From contig NZ_MBEJ01000005.1 of the NCBI RefSeq assembly GCF_001953975.1, forward strand, positions 1-64,000: DNA of 64,000 bases, in the 5' to 3' direction. This document shows, piece by piece, positions 45,819-54,507 of the stretch (its first letter is position 1; the number at the start of each line of letters is the position of its first letter). Both the position numbers and the translations under genes were made by a program. Source of the stretch: Mycobacterium sp. NS-7484. Lineage in GTDB: Bacteria > Actinomycetota > Actinomycetes > Mycobacteriales > Mycobacteriaceae. The notes below the pieces were generated by a model, which saw only the letters and a program-made list of their open reading frames with translations, made no database searches and was not told the DNA's origin.

Positions 45819-45974
45819 GCGTCCCGGTCCACGGCGACGGGGTAGTAGTCGCCGAGCATGTGGGTGATCGGGAGGTAGAACACCAGACCGGCGATCTGGT
45901 CGGTGATCATGATCGGCGCCGCGGTGTGGGCGTCGGTCACCGTGGCGAGACAGTGTTGAACGGATGCGCCGCGT
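45819..45974 (-). pseudogene. Truncated, internally deleted duplicate of the DUF3298 lipoprotein gene
   Basis: This 156-bp stretch matches about 290 bp of the intact lipoprotein gene at 47142-47431: both contain ACGGGGTAGTAGTCGCCGAG, GTCGGTGATCATGATCGG and TTGAACGGATGCGC in the same order and strand. About 135 bp between the second and third blocks is missing, the N-terminal half of the gene is absent, and the 3' end diverges. It is a decayed direct repeat lying about 1.3 kb from the intact copy. Confidence 0.8.
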
Positions 45975-46175
45975 GAAGGTTCCGAAAAATGCTACGCTGC
46001 AGCCGGTTTCGTATCCAATACTTCGCGTCGATGAACGTCGATCTGGCGCTATCCGGGTAGCGAGCCGAAGTCCTGCGTGCGGTAAGTGTCAGCTGACCGC
46101 CGCCGCTGTCAACCGCTGCTCAAATCGAATGTGGCGAGCGGATAGCATTGCAAAATTCAACAGGGGATACGGCGG

Positions 46176-46568
46176 CTAATTGAAGTTCACTGGGGTAAAC
46201 CCACCCGCGTCGGTGTAGGTGGGCGGCAGCCATTGGGGTTCGCCCGGCACTACCGTGTCCGGCGTAACCGGGTATTTAACCTTCTCGAACACCTGCTCGT
46301 CCTGCCAGTAGCCACCGCTGGTGGAGCAACTGTACGTGCCGCAGCTTGTACTGATAGGCACCTGGTGCGCAGGTATCCAGACCATGCGGAATCGCACCCA
46401 GCTTCCGTCTGGCTGCTTCGGCCCATCGCAGATGCTGCGCGTTTGAGTGCCGAGAAATCCCCAACGATCATTTTGGCAGCCGGGTTGTACGTCGGCGTTT
46501 GCTAGAGGAGTGCAGACGGTCCCTACAACGATGGCCATTGCAACGCTAGCAGCTAGTTTCAGCTTCAT
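46176..46568 (-). CDS. Small secreted CDGP-motif protein
   Basis: A 130-residue protein with a signal peptide (residues 1 to about 25: KLKLAASVAMAIVVGTVCTPLANA) and a mature part with six cysteines, including GCQND, SICDGP, SCGTYSC. The CDGP and WVRFRMVWIPAHQ stretches are typical of a small actinobacterial secreted family named for the CDGP motif. The ATG at 46568 begins the signal peptide. Base composition is lower in GC than its neighbours. The likely location is the cell envelope or medium; function unknown. Confidence 0.75.
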   Translation of the reverse strand: MKLKLAASVAMAIVVGTVCTPLANADVQPGCQNDRWGFLGTQTRSICDGPKQPDGSWVRFRMVWIPAHQVPISTSCGTYSCSTSGGYWQDEQVFEKVKYPVTPDTVVPGEPQWLPPTYTDAGGFTPVNFN

Positions 46569-47093
46569 GACTATCCCCTTCAAAGAGGGAATATAACGTC
46601 GGACCGTCAATCTGGCAACGGTCGGCAACGATGTTAATGGACGATGATGCAAGCGTTGCTAATGTTGCTGACGAGGCACGTGTGGCAGAGCTGATTCTTC
46701 GAGTCGTCAGGTACGTCGTGGGTGTCGCGCGAAGTGCAACAAATCAGTTTGGGCGAACGTCCAGCGGCATGTCCTCGACCGGCGGTGGTCGCCATCGGCG
46801 CCCCGACTAACAACGGCTTTTGGGCAGAAGTGGAACTGTTGGCCCGTGCATTTTTGGAATGGGAACAAAGCACTCGCACACTGCGGCGCGCGAGCGCGGT
46901 ATCTGCGGCGGTATCTTGCCCGACGTGGGCGCTGAATTCGGGGAATAAGTTTGAGAACAACGTTCTCAGCGCGGCAACAGACTGGCTCAGATTCGTATCG
47001 AGCAAAGGCGCCAACGGTGATTTTGGATGGCTTTACGGTTTGTGCCAGAAGCCCTGTGACGAACGTTGTGTCGCGTAGGCCAACAGGTGTCGC
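46569..47093. other. AT-richer gap with no confidently assigned gene
   Basis: This 525-bp stretch has lower GC than the surrounding DNA. A 59-codon plus-strand ORF at 46631-46810 (start residues MLMDDDASVANVADEARVAE) has a plausible coding texture, and a second plus-strand frame runs 46722-47078; neither has a clear ribosome site or family feature. A minus-strand frame also covers it. It may be decayed coding sequence between the two lipoprotein copies. No RNA gene is recognised. Confidence 0.5.
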
Positions 47094-47858
47094 CTACTTC
47101 GTCAACCGTTCCCGCATGCCCGGCGCCAGCACCCCGGACAACGCGTCCCAGTCGACGGTGACGGGGTAGTAGTCGCCGAGCACGTGGGCGACCGGCAGGT
47201 ACACGACCAGGCCGTCGTCATCGGGCACCCAGCTGGCGAGCTGATCGGCGACCGGCTCGGGTGCGGGTTGGCCGGCCAGCTTCTCGTCATCGGCGATCTC
47301 GGACTTGATGCCGTCGACCAGGGCGGTCAGCCCGGCGGTCGGGTCGGTGAACAGGTCGGTGATCATGATCGGTTTGGCGGTGTGGGCGTCGATCACCGTG
47401 GTCGCCACTACGTTGAACGGATGCGCTGCATGGTCGACGAAGATGTTGAGCAGCAACACGCCGGCCACGGCTCCGGTGCCGATGTGGGCGACCTCGCTGC
47501 GATCATCCTCGTTCAGCACGCCGGGCGCGACGGTGACGGACAGGTTGTCCTCGTTGGGTTTCAGATAGTCGTCGAGGGCGGTACGCATCGCGCCGTTGAA
47601 CGCGTCACGCACCACGGCGTCGCCGCCTTTCAGCTGCGGAAGCTCCGCCTTGTACGTGACGGATCCCTTTGCGCCATCTTGGGTTTCGAGGAAACCCGTC
47701 AACGGTGCGGTGGCATTCGTGGTGGAGCTCGTCGTGACAGACGGCTGCGAGGTCGTGGAGCTGTCCGAACTGTCCGAGTTGCACGCCGCGCCAACGCCGA
47801 TCATCGAGAAGGCGACTGCCGCCCATGCGAGACGCCGAATCATCATTGATTCACTCAT
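47094..47858 (-). CDS. DUF3298/RsiV-like lipoprotein
   Basis: A 254-residue exported lipoprotein. The lipobox GVGAAC puts the lipidated cysteine at C26, followed by a Ser/Thr-rich linker. The C-terminal domain (about 130-254) includes VIDAHTAKPIMITDLFTDPTAGL and VYLPVAHVLGDYYPVTVDWDAL, typical of DUF3298 extracytoplasmic domains (RsiV, some immunogenic proteins). The role is unknown. A decayed partial copy lies at 45819-45974. It is followed downstream on the same strand by the secreted CDGP gene after the 525-bp gap. Confidence 0.83.
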   Translation of the reverse strand: MSESMMIRRLAWAAVAFSMIGVGAACNSDSSDSSTTSQPSVTTSSTTNATAPLTGFLETQDGAKGSVTYKAELPQLKGGDAVVRDAFNGAMRTALDDYLKPNEDNLSVTVAPGVLNEDDRSEVAHIGTGAVAGVLLLNIFVDHAAHPFNVVATTVIDAHTAKPIMITDLFTDPTAGLTALVDGIKSEIADDEKLAGQPAPEPVADQLASWVPDDDGLVVYLPVAHVLGDYYPVTVDWDALSGVLAPGMRERLTK

Positions 47859-47915
47859 TTCTCGACCCTAGCGAGTTGAGCAGCTGGCCGAACCGAGAAT
47901 GGGTATGCGGATTAG

Positions 47916-48239
47916 TCACGCGGTGAGTTCGACACTGCTTTCACCGAAATCGGCTACCACCCTCAATTGTCCGCCGAGTGCGGCAACATAGGACTGCAGA
48001 GTCCCCAGCTCGGTACGTGACAGATCTCCACTCTCAAGCTTTGAGACCCGCGCCTGCGATACGCCCATGAGCTCGGCGACGTCAGCTTGCCGGGCATGTC
48101 CGTGCTCCTTGCGGATGTCGGCCAGTCGCTGCGCCTGAACGGTCGCGAGCATCTTCCGACGCGCTGCATTCGCATGTTCGGGGTCGAAGTGACCTCGAAC
48201 GATGGCGTCGGCGCGAACGTCGCGCCAGTTCCGTGCCAT
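47916..48239 (-). CDS. HigA-like XRE antitoxin
   Basis: A 107-residue helix-turn-helix protein (HTH about 38-90: RQADVAELMGVSQARVSKLESGDL) typical of antitoxins encoded after RelE/HigB toxins. The ATG at 48239 is 1 bp after the toxin-frame stop at 48241-48243, the usual tight coupling. The N-terminal MARNWRDVRADA segment is common in this subfamily. As the toxin gene has lost its start (see 48241-48501), this antitoxin may now act only as a DNA-binding protein. Confidence 0.8.
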   Translation of the reverse strand: MARNWRDVRADAIVRGHFDPEHANAARRKMLATVQAQRLADIRKEHGHARQADVAELMGVSQARVSKLESGDLSRTELGTLQSYVAALGGQLRVVADFGESSVELTA

Positions 48240-48240
48240 G

Positions 48241-48501
48241 TCACTCACCTCCTGCCACCCATTTCTCATACCGTTGTTCGGCGATAGGAATGTTCTTGTC
48301 GTACCAAACTTTCCAATTGCCCGCTTTGTCGCCGCCAAGTAGCAGGATGGCCTGCCGGCTGGGGTCGAACACGAACAAGATGCGAATGCTCGTCGCGGCC
48401 GGTCGCAATTCCTTCGGATTGTGAAACTTCGAACCACCTACCTTGTCGACAGTGGGCCCGCCCAGCGAGGAAGAGAACCCGCCACGCCATGAGAATAACT
48501 C
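48241..48501 (-). pseudogene. HigB/RelE-type toxin, 5'-truncated
   Basis: The frame that stops at 48241-48243 encodes a good HigB-like C-terminal half: GGPTVDKV, GSKFHNPKELRP, IRILFVFDPSRQAI, GDKAGNWKVWYDKNIP and AEQRYEKW, all conserved in the phage-derived Gp49-like HigB family. Upstream in the same frame there is a stop (48502-48504) and no ATG or GTG; the usual 40-45 residue N-terminal helical part is missing. An ATG at 48490 lies in a different frame. It is probably a disabled toxin after a 5' deletion. Sequencing error is a possible alternative. Confidence 0.7.
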
Positions 48502-48640
48502 CTATGTTATATATAGTAAGCCGTGAATTCATGGTGCCCAGAAGGTCTGACAAGGTTAGGTCGCCGGAGTTATACGAGCTTGGGATGCCGTCAACATCTC
48601 CCGCTTTCTGGATGGCAGCCGTGGCAAAAACCGTCTCGGG

Positions 48641-49984
48641 TCAGCTGACATCACGGCGATAACGCCGCGGCTTACCCTCACCGAGATCGGCCAACGACGC
48701 GACGCGACGGATCGACACCGCAGCGCCGAACAGTGACGCCAGGGCAGCCTCGATCGCCGTGCTGTCCCCGCCGACCACCGCGGCGGTCACCGTGCCGTCG
48801 GCGCCCTGGTGCACGGTCCAGCCGATGGCGCCGTGCCGCTGCAGCTGTTGGGTTACGTCGACGGCGGGCAGCCGGTCGCCGGTGACCGTCGCGAAGACGA
48901 CCTCTTCTCGGCCCTCGAGGTCGGCGATCGCCAGGCCGCCGTCGGGCAGGGTCACGAGCCGGCCGAAATCGCCGGTGCGGTAACGCACCAACGGCAATAA
49001 AGGGTTCTCGCCGGCAGTCACCACGATCTCGCCGCGCGCCCCAGAAGGCACGGGAACGCCGGCCGCGTCGAGGATCTCCACATGCACCCGCCGGTCCAGG
49101 ATGCGGTGCGGGCCATCGTCGCAGCGCACGGCGATCGGGCGCGTCTCGTGCAGCCCGTAGACGTCGTACACCGGCACCCTGAACTCGGCCTCGAGCGCTG
49201 CCCGCGCTCCCGGCGTCAAGCCCATGGCCGAGGAGAACAGCGCCAGCGGATGCAGCCCGCCGATTCCCAGCAGTGAGGTCAACGAACTCGGATCACCGGT
49301 GATCACCTGCGGATCCTGCGCTCGCAGAAAGGAATTCCGCTGCCCCTCGCCGCGCGCCCACGCCGACGGGTGCAGGTTCAGCCGGGCCATGCCGGCGTGG
49401 CCGAAGGAGCTGATCGAGCCGGCATAGCTGAACGCCTGTTGTTGATGCACCACATTCACCAGGGCCAGCCGCCGCGGGTCGGGATCCCAGACGACGCCGT
49501 CGGATACCGCCAGCGAGCGGAACAGATGGAAGGTGCGGGCCGTGTCCTCCAGATCGTCGGGGATCAGCAGGGCGTGGCCGGTCGAGCCGGAGCTGGTGCC
49601 GTGCACGAGCCGACTCAGGTCCGCGCCGAGTGGTACGTAGGCACCGATGTCGCGAATCAGGTCCTCGCGGCTGGTGGTGGGGAAGTCCTCGAGGCGCTCC
49701 AACCGACCGAGCCCTCGGTAGGCGAGCAATCCGCGCGCGGTCTGCAGATGTCCGGCGAGCCAACCGGTGTGGGGTAGTGGTTCGAGCACCCGGGTGATCG
49801 CGTCGGCATCGAGCCGGTCCCCGGTCGCGTGCGTCCACACCGGTGCGTCCGGATGTTCGCGCAGCGCCCGTAACCGGGCCGCGCCGGCGGCATCCAGCGT
49901 GGGCCAACGCTGCGCGTCGGACAGGACGGCGGCCGCGCCGGGGCGGTACTCGCCGATCTCGAGGTGTTCCTGCGGGGTGCTCAT
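48641..49984 (-). CDS. PaaK-like adenylate-forming enzyme
   Basis: A 447-residue AMP-forming acyl/aryl ligase of the phenylacetate-CoA ligase (PaaK/CapK) class. The P-loop GTSSGSTG lies at 129-136. Later VYDVYGLHETRPIA and VRYRTGDFGRL are the adenylate-binding A5 and A8 motifs. A C-terminal domain follows with the expected lysine region KPRRYRRD. It activates a carboxylate, but the acceptor is unknown. The ATG at 49984 overlaps the preceding gene's stop. It is the last of seven overlapping genes (see 50655-56145), an unusual partner for a MoxR/VWA module. Confidence 0.8.
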   Translation of the reverse strand: MSTPQEHLEIGEYRPGAAAVLSDAQRWPTLDAAGAARLRALREHPDAPVWTHATGDRLDADAITRVLEPLPHTGWLAGHLQTARGLLAYRGLGRLERLEDFPTTSREDLIRDIGAYVPLGADLSRLVHGTSSGSTGHALLIPDDLEDTARTFHLFRSLAVSDGVVWDPDPRRLALVNVVHQQQAFSYAGSISSFGHAGMARLNLHPSAWARGEGQRNSFLRAQDPQVITGDPSSLTSLLGIGGLHPLALFSSAMGLTPGARAALEAEFRVPVYDVYGLHETRPIAVRCDDGPHRILDRRVHVEILDAAGVPVPSGARGEIVVTAGENPLLPLVRYRTGDFGRLVTLPDGGLAIADLEGREEVVFATVTGDRLPAVDVTQQLQRHGAIGWTVHQGADGTVTAAVVGGDSTAIEAALASLFGAAVSIRRVASLADLGEGKPRRYRRDVS

Positions 49985-50658
49985 TCGTGCCCGTACCGTT
50001 GGGCGGCTTCGCGGGCGGCCTTGGCGCGCATGGCCGAGACGACGGCGGCCCGGTGCTCGTAAGCTTCCCGGGCCGCGGCGAAGGCCCGGTCTCGGCGCAG
50101 GCTGTCGCGCATGTCAAGGGCGGCGCGGGCAGCGTCGCGGTCCTCTCCGGCGGGCACGAACCCGAAGCGCAGCAGGAACCAGCGCGCGGCCTCCTCGCGG
50201 CGTTCGTCGTCGGTGAACCAGGTGCGCGGCGGGGCGACCGGTGCCACCCGTAGCCCCAACATCTCGGCCGCCAGGTCTGAAACCAACAGGAAGCGGTGTG
50301 CCACACCGATATCCACGCTGTAGCGACCCAGGGTGAGCTGGCTGCCCAGCAGCCACGCGGCGATGGCGGCACCGGCACGCACGTCGTCGCCGAGGTCGTC
50401 CAGGCGTGGCGCATCGGTGGGTCGGTTGCGGCCCGGCACCAGCGGTCCGCCACCCGGGTGGCAGACCAGCTGGTCCAACAACGCCCGGATGTCGACGGCC
50501 GGGTCGAGGAATTCCGCCGGCGTCGCCGAGATTCGCGCGGTGATCTCGGCCAGGGCCGGGCCCTGTCGCAACTGCGGGTCGGCCCAGAGCGACTGTTCGT
50601 CACCCCCGGAGCGGATCCACCGGTTCAGCGCCTCGTCCCGGATCTGCTCGTGGTTCAT
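49981..50658 (-). CDS. Unknown protein in MoxR-VWA operon
   Basis: A 225-residue cytosolic protein, mostly helical, starting MNHEQIRDEALNRWIRSGG. No domain is recognised. It has several Arg/Ala-rich helices and a basic C-terminus (MRAKAAREAAQRYGHE). The ATG at 50658 overlaps the VWA stop (ATGA), and its stop overlaps the ligase start, so its product is made together with them. It might be an adaptor or substrate of the MoxR complex; this is inference from context only. Confidence 0.6.
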   Translation of the reverse strand: MNHEQIRDEALNRWIRSGGDEQSLWADPQLRQGPALAEITARISATPAEFLDPAVDIRALLDQLVCHPGGGPLVPGRNRPTDAPRLDDLGDDVRAGAAIAAWLLGSQLTLGRYSVDIGVAHRFLLVSDLAAEMLGLRVAPVAPPRTWFTDDERREEAARWFLLRFGFVPAGEDRDAARAALDMRDSLRRDRAFAAAREAYEHRAAVVSAMRAKAAREAAQRYGHE

Positions 50659-52274
50659 GCCCGCGCCCCCTCCAGAAGATCGGCCGCCAGAGCGCCGCAC
50701 GCCGCCGGCGCGGCGGCCAGGTCCGGCACGAGCCGAATCTCGTAGCCCGCGGCGGCAGCCTCGGCGGCACCGCGGCCGACCCCGAGAAGAACCAGAGTGG
50801 CCGAGTCCAGCGCCGGGCGCACATCCGCGGCCACATGGGCATAGTCCGGCTGGCCGGCGCCGAACAGGCTCGTCATGCCGTCGTCGGAGAGCACCACCAG
50901 ATGGATGCCGCGCCGCTGCGGCCGGGTATAGCGGCGCTGCAACAGATCGAGGGGAAACGTGGTGCCACCGCCGAAATAGTGCAGCACCGCATCGATCGCG
51001 ACGCGACGGTCCCGCGTCCAGTCGCAGCCGGCTACCTGCCCGGCCGAAGCGAAGGACGTGACCCGGACGCGGCCGCCGCCGGCGAGCGCCGACCCCACCA
51101 GGATCACCCCGGCCAACAGCGCCGGTGACCCGAGTTGCGGCGCCGGCATGGACCCCGAGGAGTCCACATACAGGTCCAGGTCGATTTCGGATTCGGCGCG
51201 GACGGCGCCGTCGGGCAGCATTGCGCGCCGGCGGGTGGTGACGCCGGGAATCAACACCGGACCGGCCGCCAGCGACGCGGGCAGATCCAGGTCGGCGAGC
51301 TCATCACCGGCCTCCCAAACTTCAAGCGGGCCAGGAAGATCGGGCTCGGGCAGAACCTCGTCGGTGCGCACCCGTAGCGGGCGCCACCAGGGTGCGGCCC
51401 GGCTGGTGTACCAGGCCCGCAGCACGGCCGCCGGGTCCCCGGCGCCGAGCACGGCCTCGGTGACAGCGATGTCATGCGCCTGCCCACCGTGGCCGCGGGA
51501 CAACGGAATCGCCTCGCCGATCGGTTCCTGCAATCGGGGATCGGCGAGCACCCGGGTCATCTCGACCTCGGTCAGCGGCGTCCCTCCGACCTCTCCCGCG
51601 CACCCGGTCCCAAAAACGTCTTTGGTGAACGCGCCTCCGAGCACCAGCCCGGCCCGCAGTGCCCCGCCGAGCGGGTCGGTCCCGTAGGTGCGCACCAGGT
51701 CCGCGAGTACGACGGCGTCGGTCTCGACCGGTTCGGGCGTCACCGGTCCGCCGGCGAGCGTGCCGGCCGGCAACAGCCACAGCATCTCGTAGGCCCGCAA
51801 GACCCGCGCCATCACGGGGTCGGGCGTGTCGGTGCGCAGCACACGCCAGGTGTCGGCGATCGTCGGGGTCAGCCCGGCGCGGCGCTGGGCTCGTTCCACC
51901 CGCACGTTGATGAGCATGTCCTCCCACAGATTCGCCAGCATCGCCCCGACCCGGGCCACCCGATCGATCGGGACACCGTCGGGCGCGGCGACCGACACCG
52001 CGTTCGCCATCTGCAGTTGGATCCGCGCCCCCTCCACGCGGGTCGCGGGGGCGAGTACGTGGTGGCCGAGCTCGTGGGCGAACACGCTGACGAGGTGCCC
52101 GGTCAGTCCCTGACGACGCAGGTCGGCGACATCGATGAGCACTTGCGACGGGAAGGTGAACGCCGCGAACGTGCCTTCCAGCTCATGCGGATGCGGCGGA
52201 TGCATCCGCACGCCCCACAGCTCCTGGGCGTCGGCCCAGGCCTGTGACCATCCGGGTAGCGGTTCGTCGGTCAC
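50655..52274 (-). CDS. Metallopeptidase-like + VWA-like protein, MoxR partner
   Basis: A 539-residue protein combining an N-terminal HELGHH zincin motif (H67-E68-L69-G70-H71, with LWEDMLINVRVER about 50 residues on) and a C-terminal VWA domain (DLYVDSSGSM at 368-376 with MIDAS DSSGS, and VVLSDDGMTSLF). This layout recalls the PF13203 plus VWA-like proteins that pair with MoxR ATPases. The GTG at 52274 overlaps the upstream gene by 4 bp, as does its stop with the next. A role in ATP-driven remodelling or activation of a target is likely. Confidence 0.8.
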   Translation of the reverse strand: MTDEPLPGWSQAWADAQELWGVRMHPPHPHELEGTFAAFTFPSQVLIDVADLRRQGLTGHLVSVFAHELGHHVLAPATRVEGARIQLQMANAVSVAAPDGVPIDRVARVGAMLANLWEDMLINVRVERAQRRAGLTPTIADTWRVLRTDTPDPVMARVLRAYEMLWLLPAGTLAGGPVTPEPVETDAVVLADLVRTYGTDPLGGALRAGLVLGGAFTKDVFGTGCAGEVGGTPLTEVEMTRVLADPRLQEPIGEAIPLSRGHGGQAHDIAVTEAVLGAGDPAAVLRAWYTSRAAPWWRPLRVRTDEVLPEPDLPGPLEVWEAGDELADLDLPASLAAGPVLIPGVTTRRRAMLPDGAVRAESEIDLDLYVDSSGSMPAPQLGSPALLAGVILVGSALAGGGRVRVTSFASAGQVAGCDWTRDRRVAIDAVLHYFGGGTTFPLDLLQRRYTRPQRRGIHLVVLSDDGMTSLFGAGQPDYAHVAADVRPALDSATLVLLGVGRGAAEAAAAGYEIRLVPDLAAAPAACGALAADLLEGARA

Positions 52275-52942
52275 GGCCAGATCCGTAGGCCGGGGACATC
52301 GACGCCCAACAGGTAGGAGCCGTCGGCGCGGACCACACCCTGCTCGCGTTCGACGGCCCATCCCGATTGGGATGGCACGAACACCGCGCCGCACACGTCC
52401 AGCAACAGCAGCCACTGCCGGCGGCCCGCTCGCACAACGAACCGGTCGGGCCGCTCGGTGCCCACAACGTGCTCCGGCGGCACCAAAAACGGCCCACCCA
52501 AACCGACGAAGCCGCCGACGGCATCGATCCGCGGCTGCGGATGGCCGCGCGGGTGCCCGTCGTGGCCGGCGGCGCCGGGCCACCAGAACGGATCGGTGGT
52601 CAATCCGGCCAGCGTGGGGCCGACGGACTCGGGCGCCACGGCGAGGACGGCGCCGACGTGGCCGGTGGCATCGGGCCGGGCCGCGAGCAGGTCCCGAGCC
52701 CCGGCCAGCGCGCTCACCCGCAGCCGGACCACGCCGGCCCGCCAGGCCGCGAGCGCGGTCAGCACCGATTGCCACTCTGGCGGGGCCGCGGGGACATGTT
52801 GGGCGAACCGGCGCAGCAGTGGCACCGAGCCGCCCCAACCGGCGACGTTCGCCTCGACCTGCGCCGGCTGTGCGGGCGGAGATGACGGCAGCGGTGGCAG
52901 GTCGAGGTTGACCAGACGCCCCTGCGGTCCGGGCGGGATCAC
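52271..52942 (-). CDS. Unknown protein in MoxR-VWA operon
   Basis: A 223-residue protein with no recognised domain. Features include a Pro-rich N-terminus, a segment VRLRVSALAGARDLLAARPDATG, and a hydrophobic stretch RRQWLLLLDVCGAVFVPSQ near the C-terminus. It is not clearly membrane-spanning. The GTG start overlaps the MoxR stop and its stop overlaps the VWA start (GTGA both times). The rigid linkage suggests an essential third component of the MoxR-VWA complex. Confidence 0.62.
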   Translation of the reverse strand: MIPPGPQGRLVNLDLPPLPSSPPAQPAQVEANVAGWGGSVPLLRRFAQHVPAAPPEWQSVLTALAAWRAGVVRLRVSALAGARDLLAARPDATGHVGAVLAVAPESVGPTLAGLTTDPFWWPGAAGHDGHPRGHPQPRIDAVGGFVGLGGPFLVPPEHVVGTERPDRFVVRAGRRQWLLLLDVCGAVFVPSQSGWAVEREQGVVRADGSYLLGVDVPGLRIWP

Positions 52943-54507
52943 CGCCCACCGCCGGTGGCATCCAGCCAGGTGAGGTAGTTGCGGTAGCGCTGGTGCACAT
53001 GCTTGAGCGTCAGCAGGTCGGTGTAGGTGGAGCCGTAAAGCTTTCCGGTGCCGGCGATCTGGGCGATGCGTGACTCCACCGCGGTCAGCCGTGCGGACAC
53101 CTCGGCGCGGCTCACCCCGGTCAGCCCGGCCCGTAGTTGAGCCAGCAGCTCACCAACCGGGTCCTCGTCGCGGGCCAACCGGTCCCGGCGGGCCCGGTCC
53201 CACAGCGTGGAAAGCCAGGCTCCGGTGTCGGTGCGCAGTTCGGCCCCGTCGGCGCCGTCGAAGGCTGGATGGTGCAGATTCGGAGACACCTTGCCCCGCA
53301 ACGCAAATGGGAGCACGGCAGCTACGTCGTCGGAGCTGACGGCCGGGCGTCCGCGGAACCAGGCCATCGCCTTGGCGTACAGGATGAGGGCCTGCAGCGC
53401 ACGGGGTGACGGCGCCGACGCGGTCTCGGCGCCCAGATCGGCCTGCACGTCGGCGCCGGTGTTCAGGTCGATCACCTCGCCCACGCGGCCGCCGCCGGTG
53501 GTGATCACGTCCTTGGTGCGGTGTTCGAAGGTGCGCCCGCCGTGCTGGGCGAACTCGAAATGGCTTGCAAATGCCGATAATTCGGATACCACCTCCGGCG
53601 GAACCGGCACCGCCCGGATTCCGGCGGCGACGGCGGCCCGCTCGGCGGTGCCGAAGACCAGCTCGGGTGGTACGTGTTCCTCGGGCCGCTCGCCGCGTTC
53701 CACCCGGGCGATCAACTCGTCGAGGAACCGCGGGTTGTAGCCCATCGCGGTGACGGTGACGTCCATCCGATCTCGCAGCGCCTGGATGAGCGCGAACGTG
53801 CCCCCGCCCGCATCGTCGTTGGCAGTGAAGAACCACGACTCCACGCCGTCGGCCGGTGCGGTGGCGAGCAGTTGGTCGTGTGACTCCACATAGCCGTCGG
53901 CGACCATGGTCAGCAGAGCCGACTGGGTCTTGGTGGGGATGCGGTTCACCTCGTCGACGATCTTCACCGGCGCGGTCAACCACTCGCGCCAGGCGATCCG
54001 CACGTCGGCGAGCCGCTCGGCGCCGAGCAGATCCTTCGGCAGCGGCATGCCGACCAGGTCGGAGATGCTCAGCTGCGGTTGCCCCTGTTGGATGTCGCGA
54101 CGCACCTGCGCCGGCGTCGACCCGGCCATCACCGCCAGCACGGTGGCCACCGTGGTCTTGCCGCGTCCCGGCCCACCTACCAGCAGGCACCGACCGCCGA
54201 CGGCGAACGCCAGCAGCGGCACGAGCACACCCGAGGCGTAGGACTGATCGGTGGGCAGCGTGAGGACGGCACCGGCATCACCGACCGAGAAGGTGACCGG
54301 GTCGGCCGTGGAGAACTCGATGTCGTGATAGGGCAGCACCACTGCGGAGTTGACGAGCCAGAAGTAGGCCTGTCGCACCTTTTCGTCGAGGCTCACCGGG
54401 GCCTGCGGCGGCGGTGCGAAGAGGTCATCGACCGTGAGGTCACCGATGCGGTCGCCGGGCTCGGGGCGGGTAGGTGCCTCGGGGATGTGCTGCCAGCGAT
54501 CGCTCAT
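52939..54507 (-). CDS. MoxR-family AAA+ ATPase
   Basis: A 522-residue AAA+ protein. Walker A GGPGRGKT lies at 111-118, Walker B VKIVDEVNRI at 181-190 with D185-E186, followed by sensor 1 (FFTANDDAGGGTF) and an arginine-containing RDRMDV motif; LVGMPLPKDL is a typical MoxR insertion. The C-terminal third is longer than in most MoxR proteins and helical. These chaperone-like ATPases act with VWA partners. The ATG at 54507 overlaps the nadR stop and its stop overlaps the next gene, giving seven linked genes. Confidence 0.85.
   Translation of the reverse strand: MSDRWQHIPEAPTRPEPGDRIGDLTVDDLFAPPPQAPVSLDEKVRQAYFWLVNSAVVLPYHDIEFSTADPVTFSVGDAGAVLTLPTDQSYASGVLVPLLAFAVGGRCLLVGGPGRGKTTVATVLAVMAGSTPAQVRRDIQQGQPQLSISDLVGMPLPKDLLGAERLADVRIAWREWLTAPVKIVDEVNRIPTKTQSALLTMVADGYVESHDQLLATAPADGVESWFFTANDDAGGGTFALIQALRDRMDVTVTAMGYNPRFLDELIARVERGERPEEHVPPELVFGTAERAAVAAGIRAVPVPPEVVSELSAFASHFEFAQHGGRTFEHRTKDVITTGGGRVGEVIDLNTGADVQADLGAETASAPSPRALQALILYAKAMAWFRGRPAVSSDDVAAVLPFALRGKVSPNLHHPAFDGADGAELRTDTGAWLSTLWDRARRDRLARDEDPVGELLAQLRAGLTGVSRAEVSARLTAVESRIAQIAGTGKLYGSTYTDLLTLKHVHQRYRNYLTWLDATGGGR

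Noticed and set aside
46722..47078. A 118-codon plus-strand ORF as a gene
   Set aside because: No ribosome site or family feature; it overlaps other weak frames in a decayed AT-rich gap.
44239..48600. Genomic island integrated at the initiator tRNA
   Set aside because: No repeat of the tRNA 3' end and no integrase gene were found in the window; the tRNA and its terminator look undisturbed.
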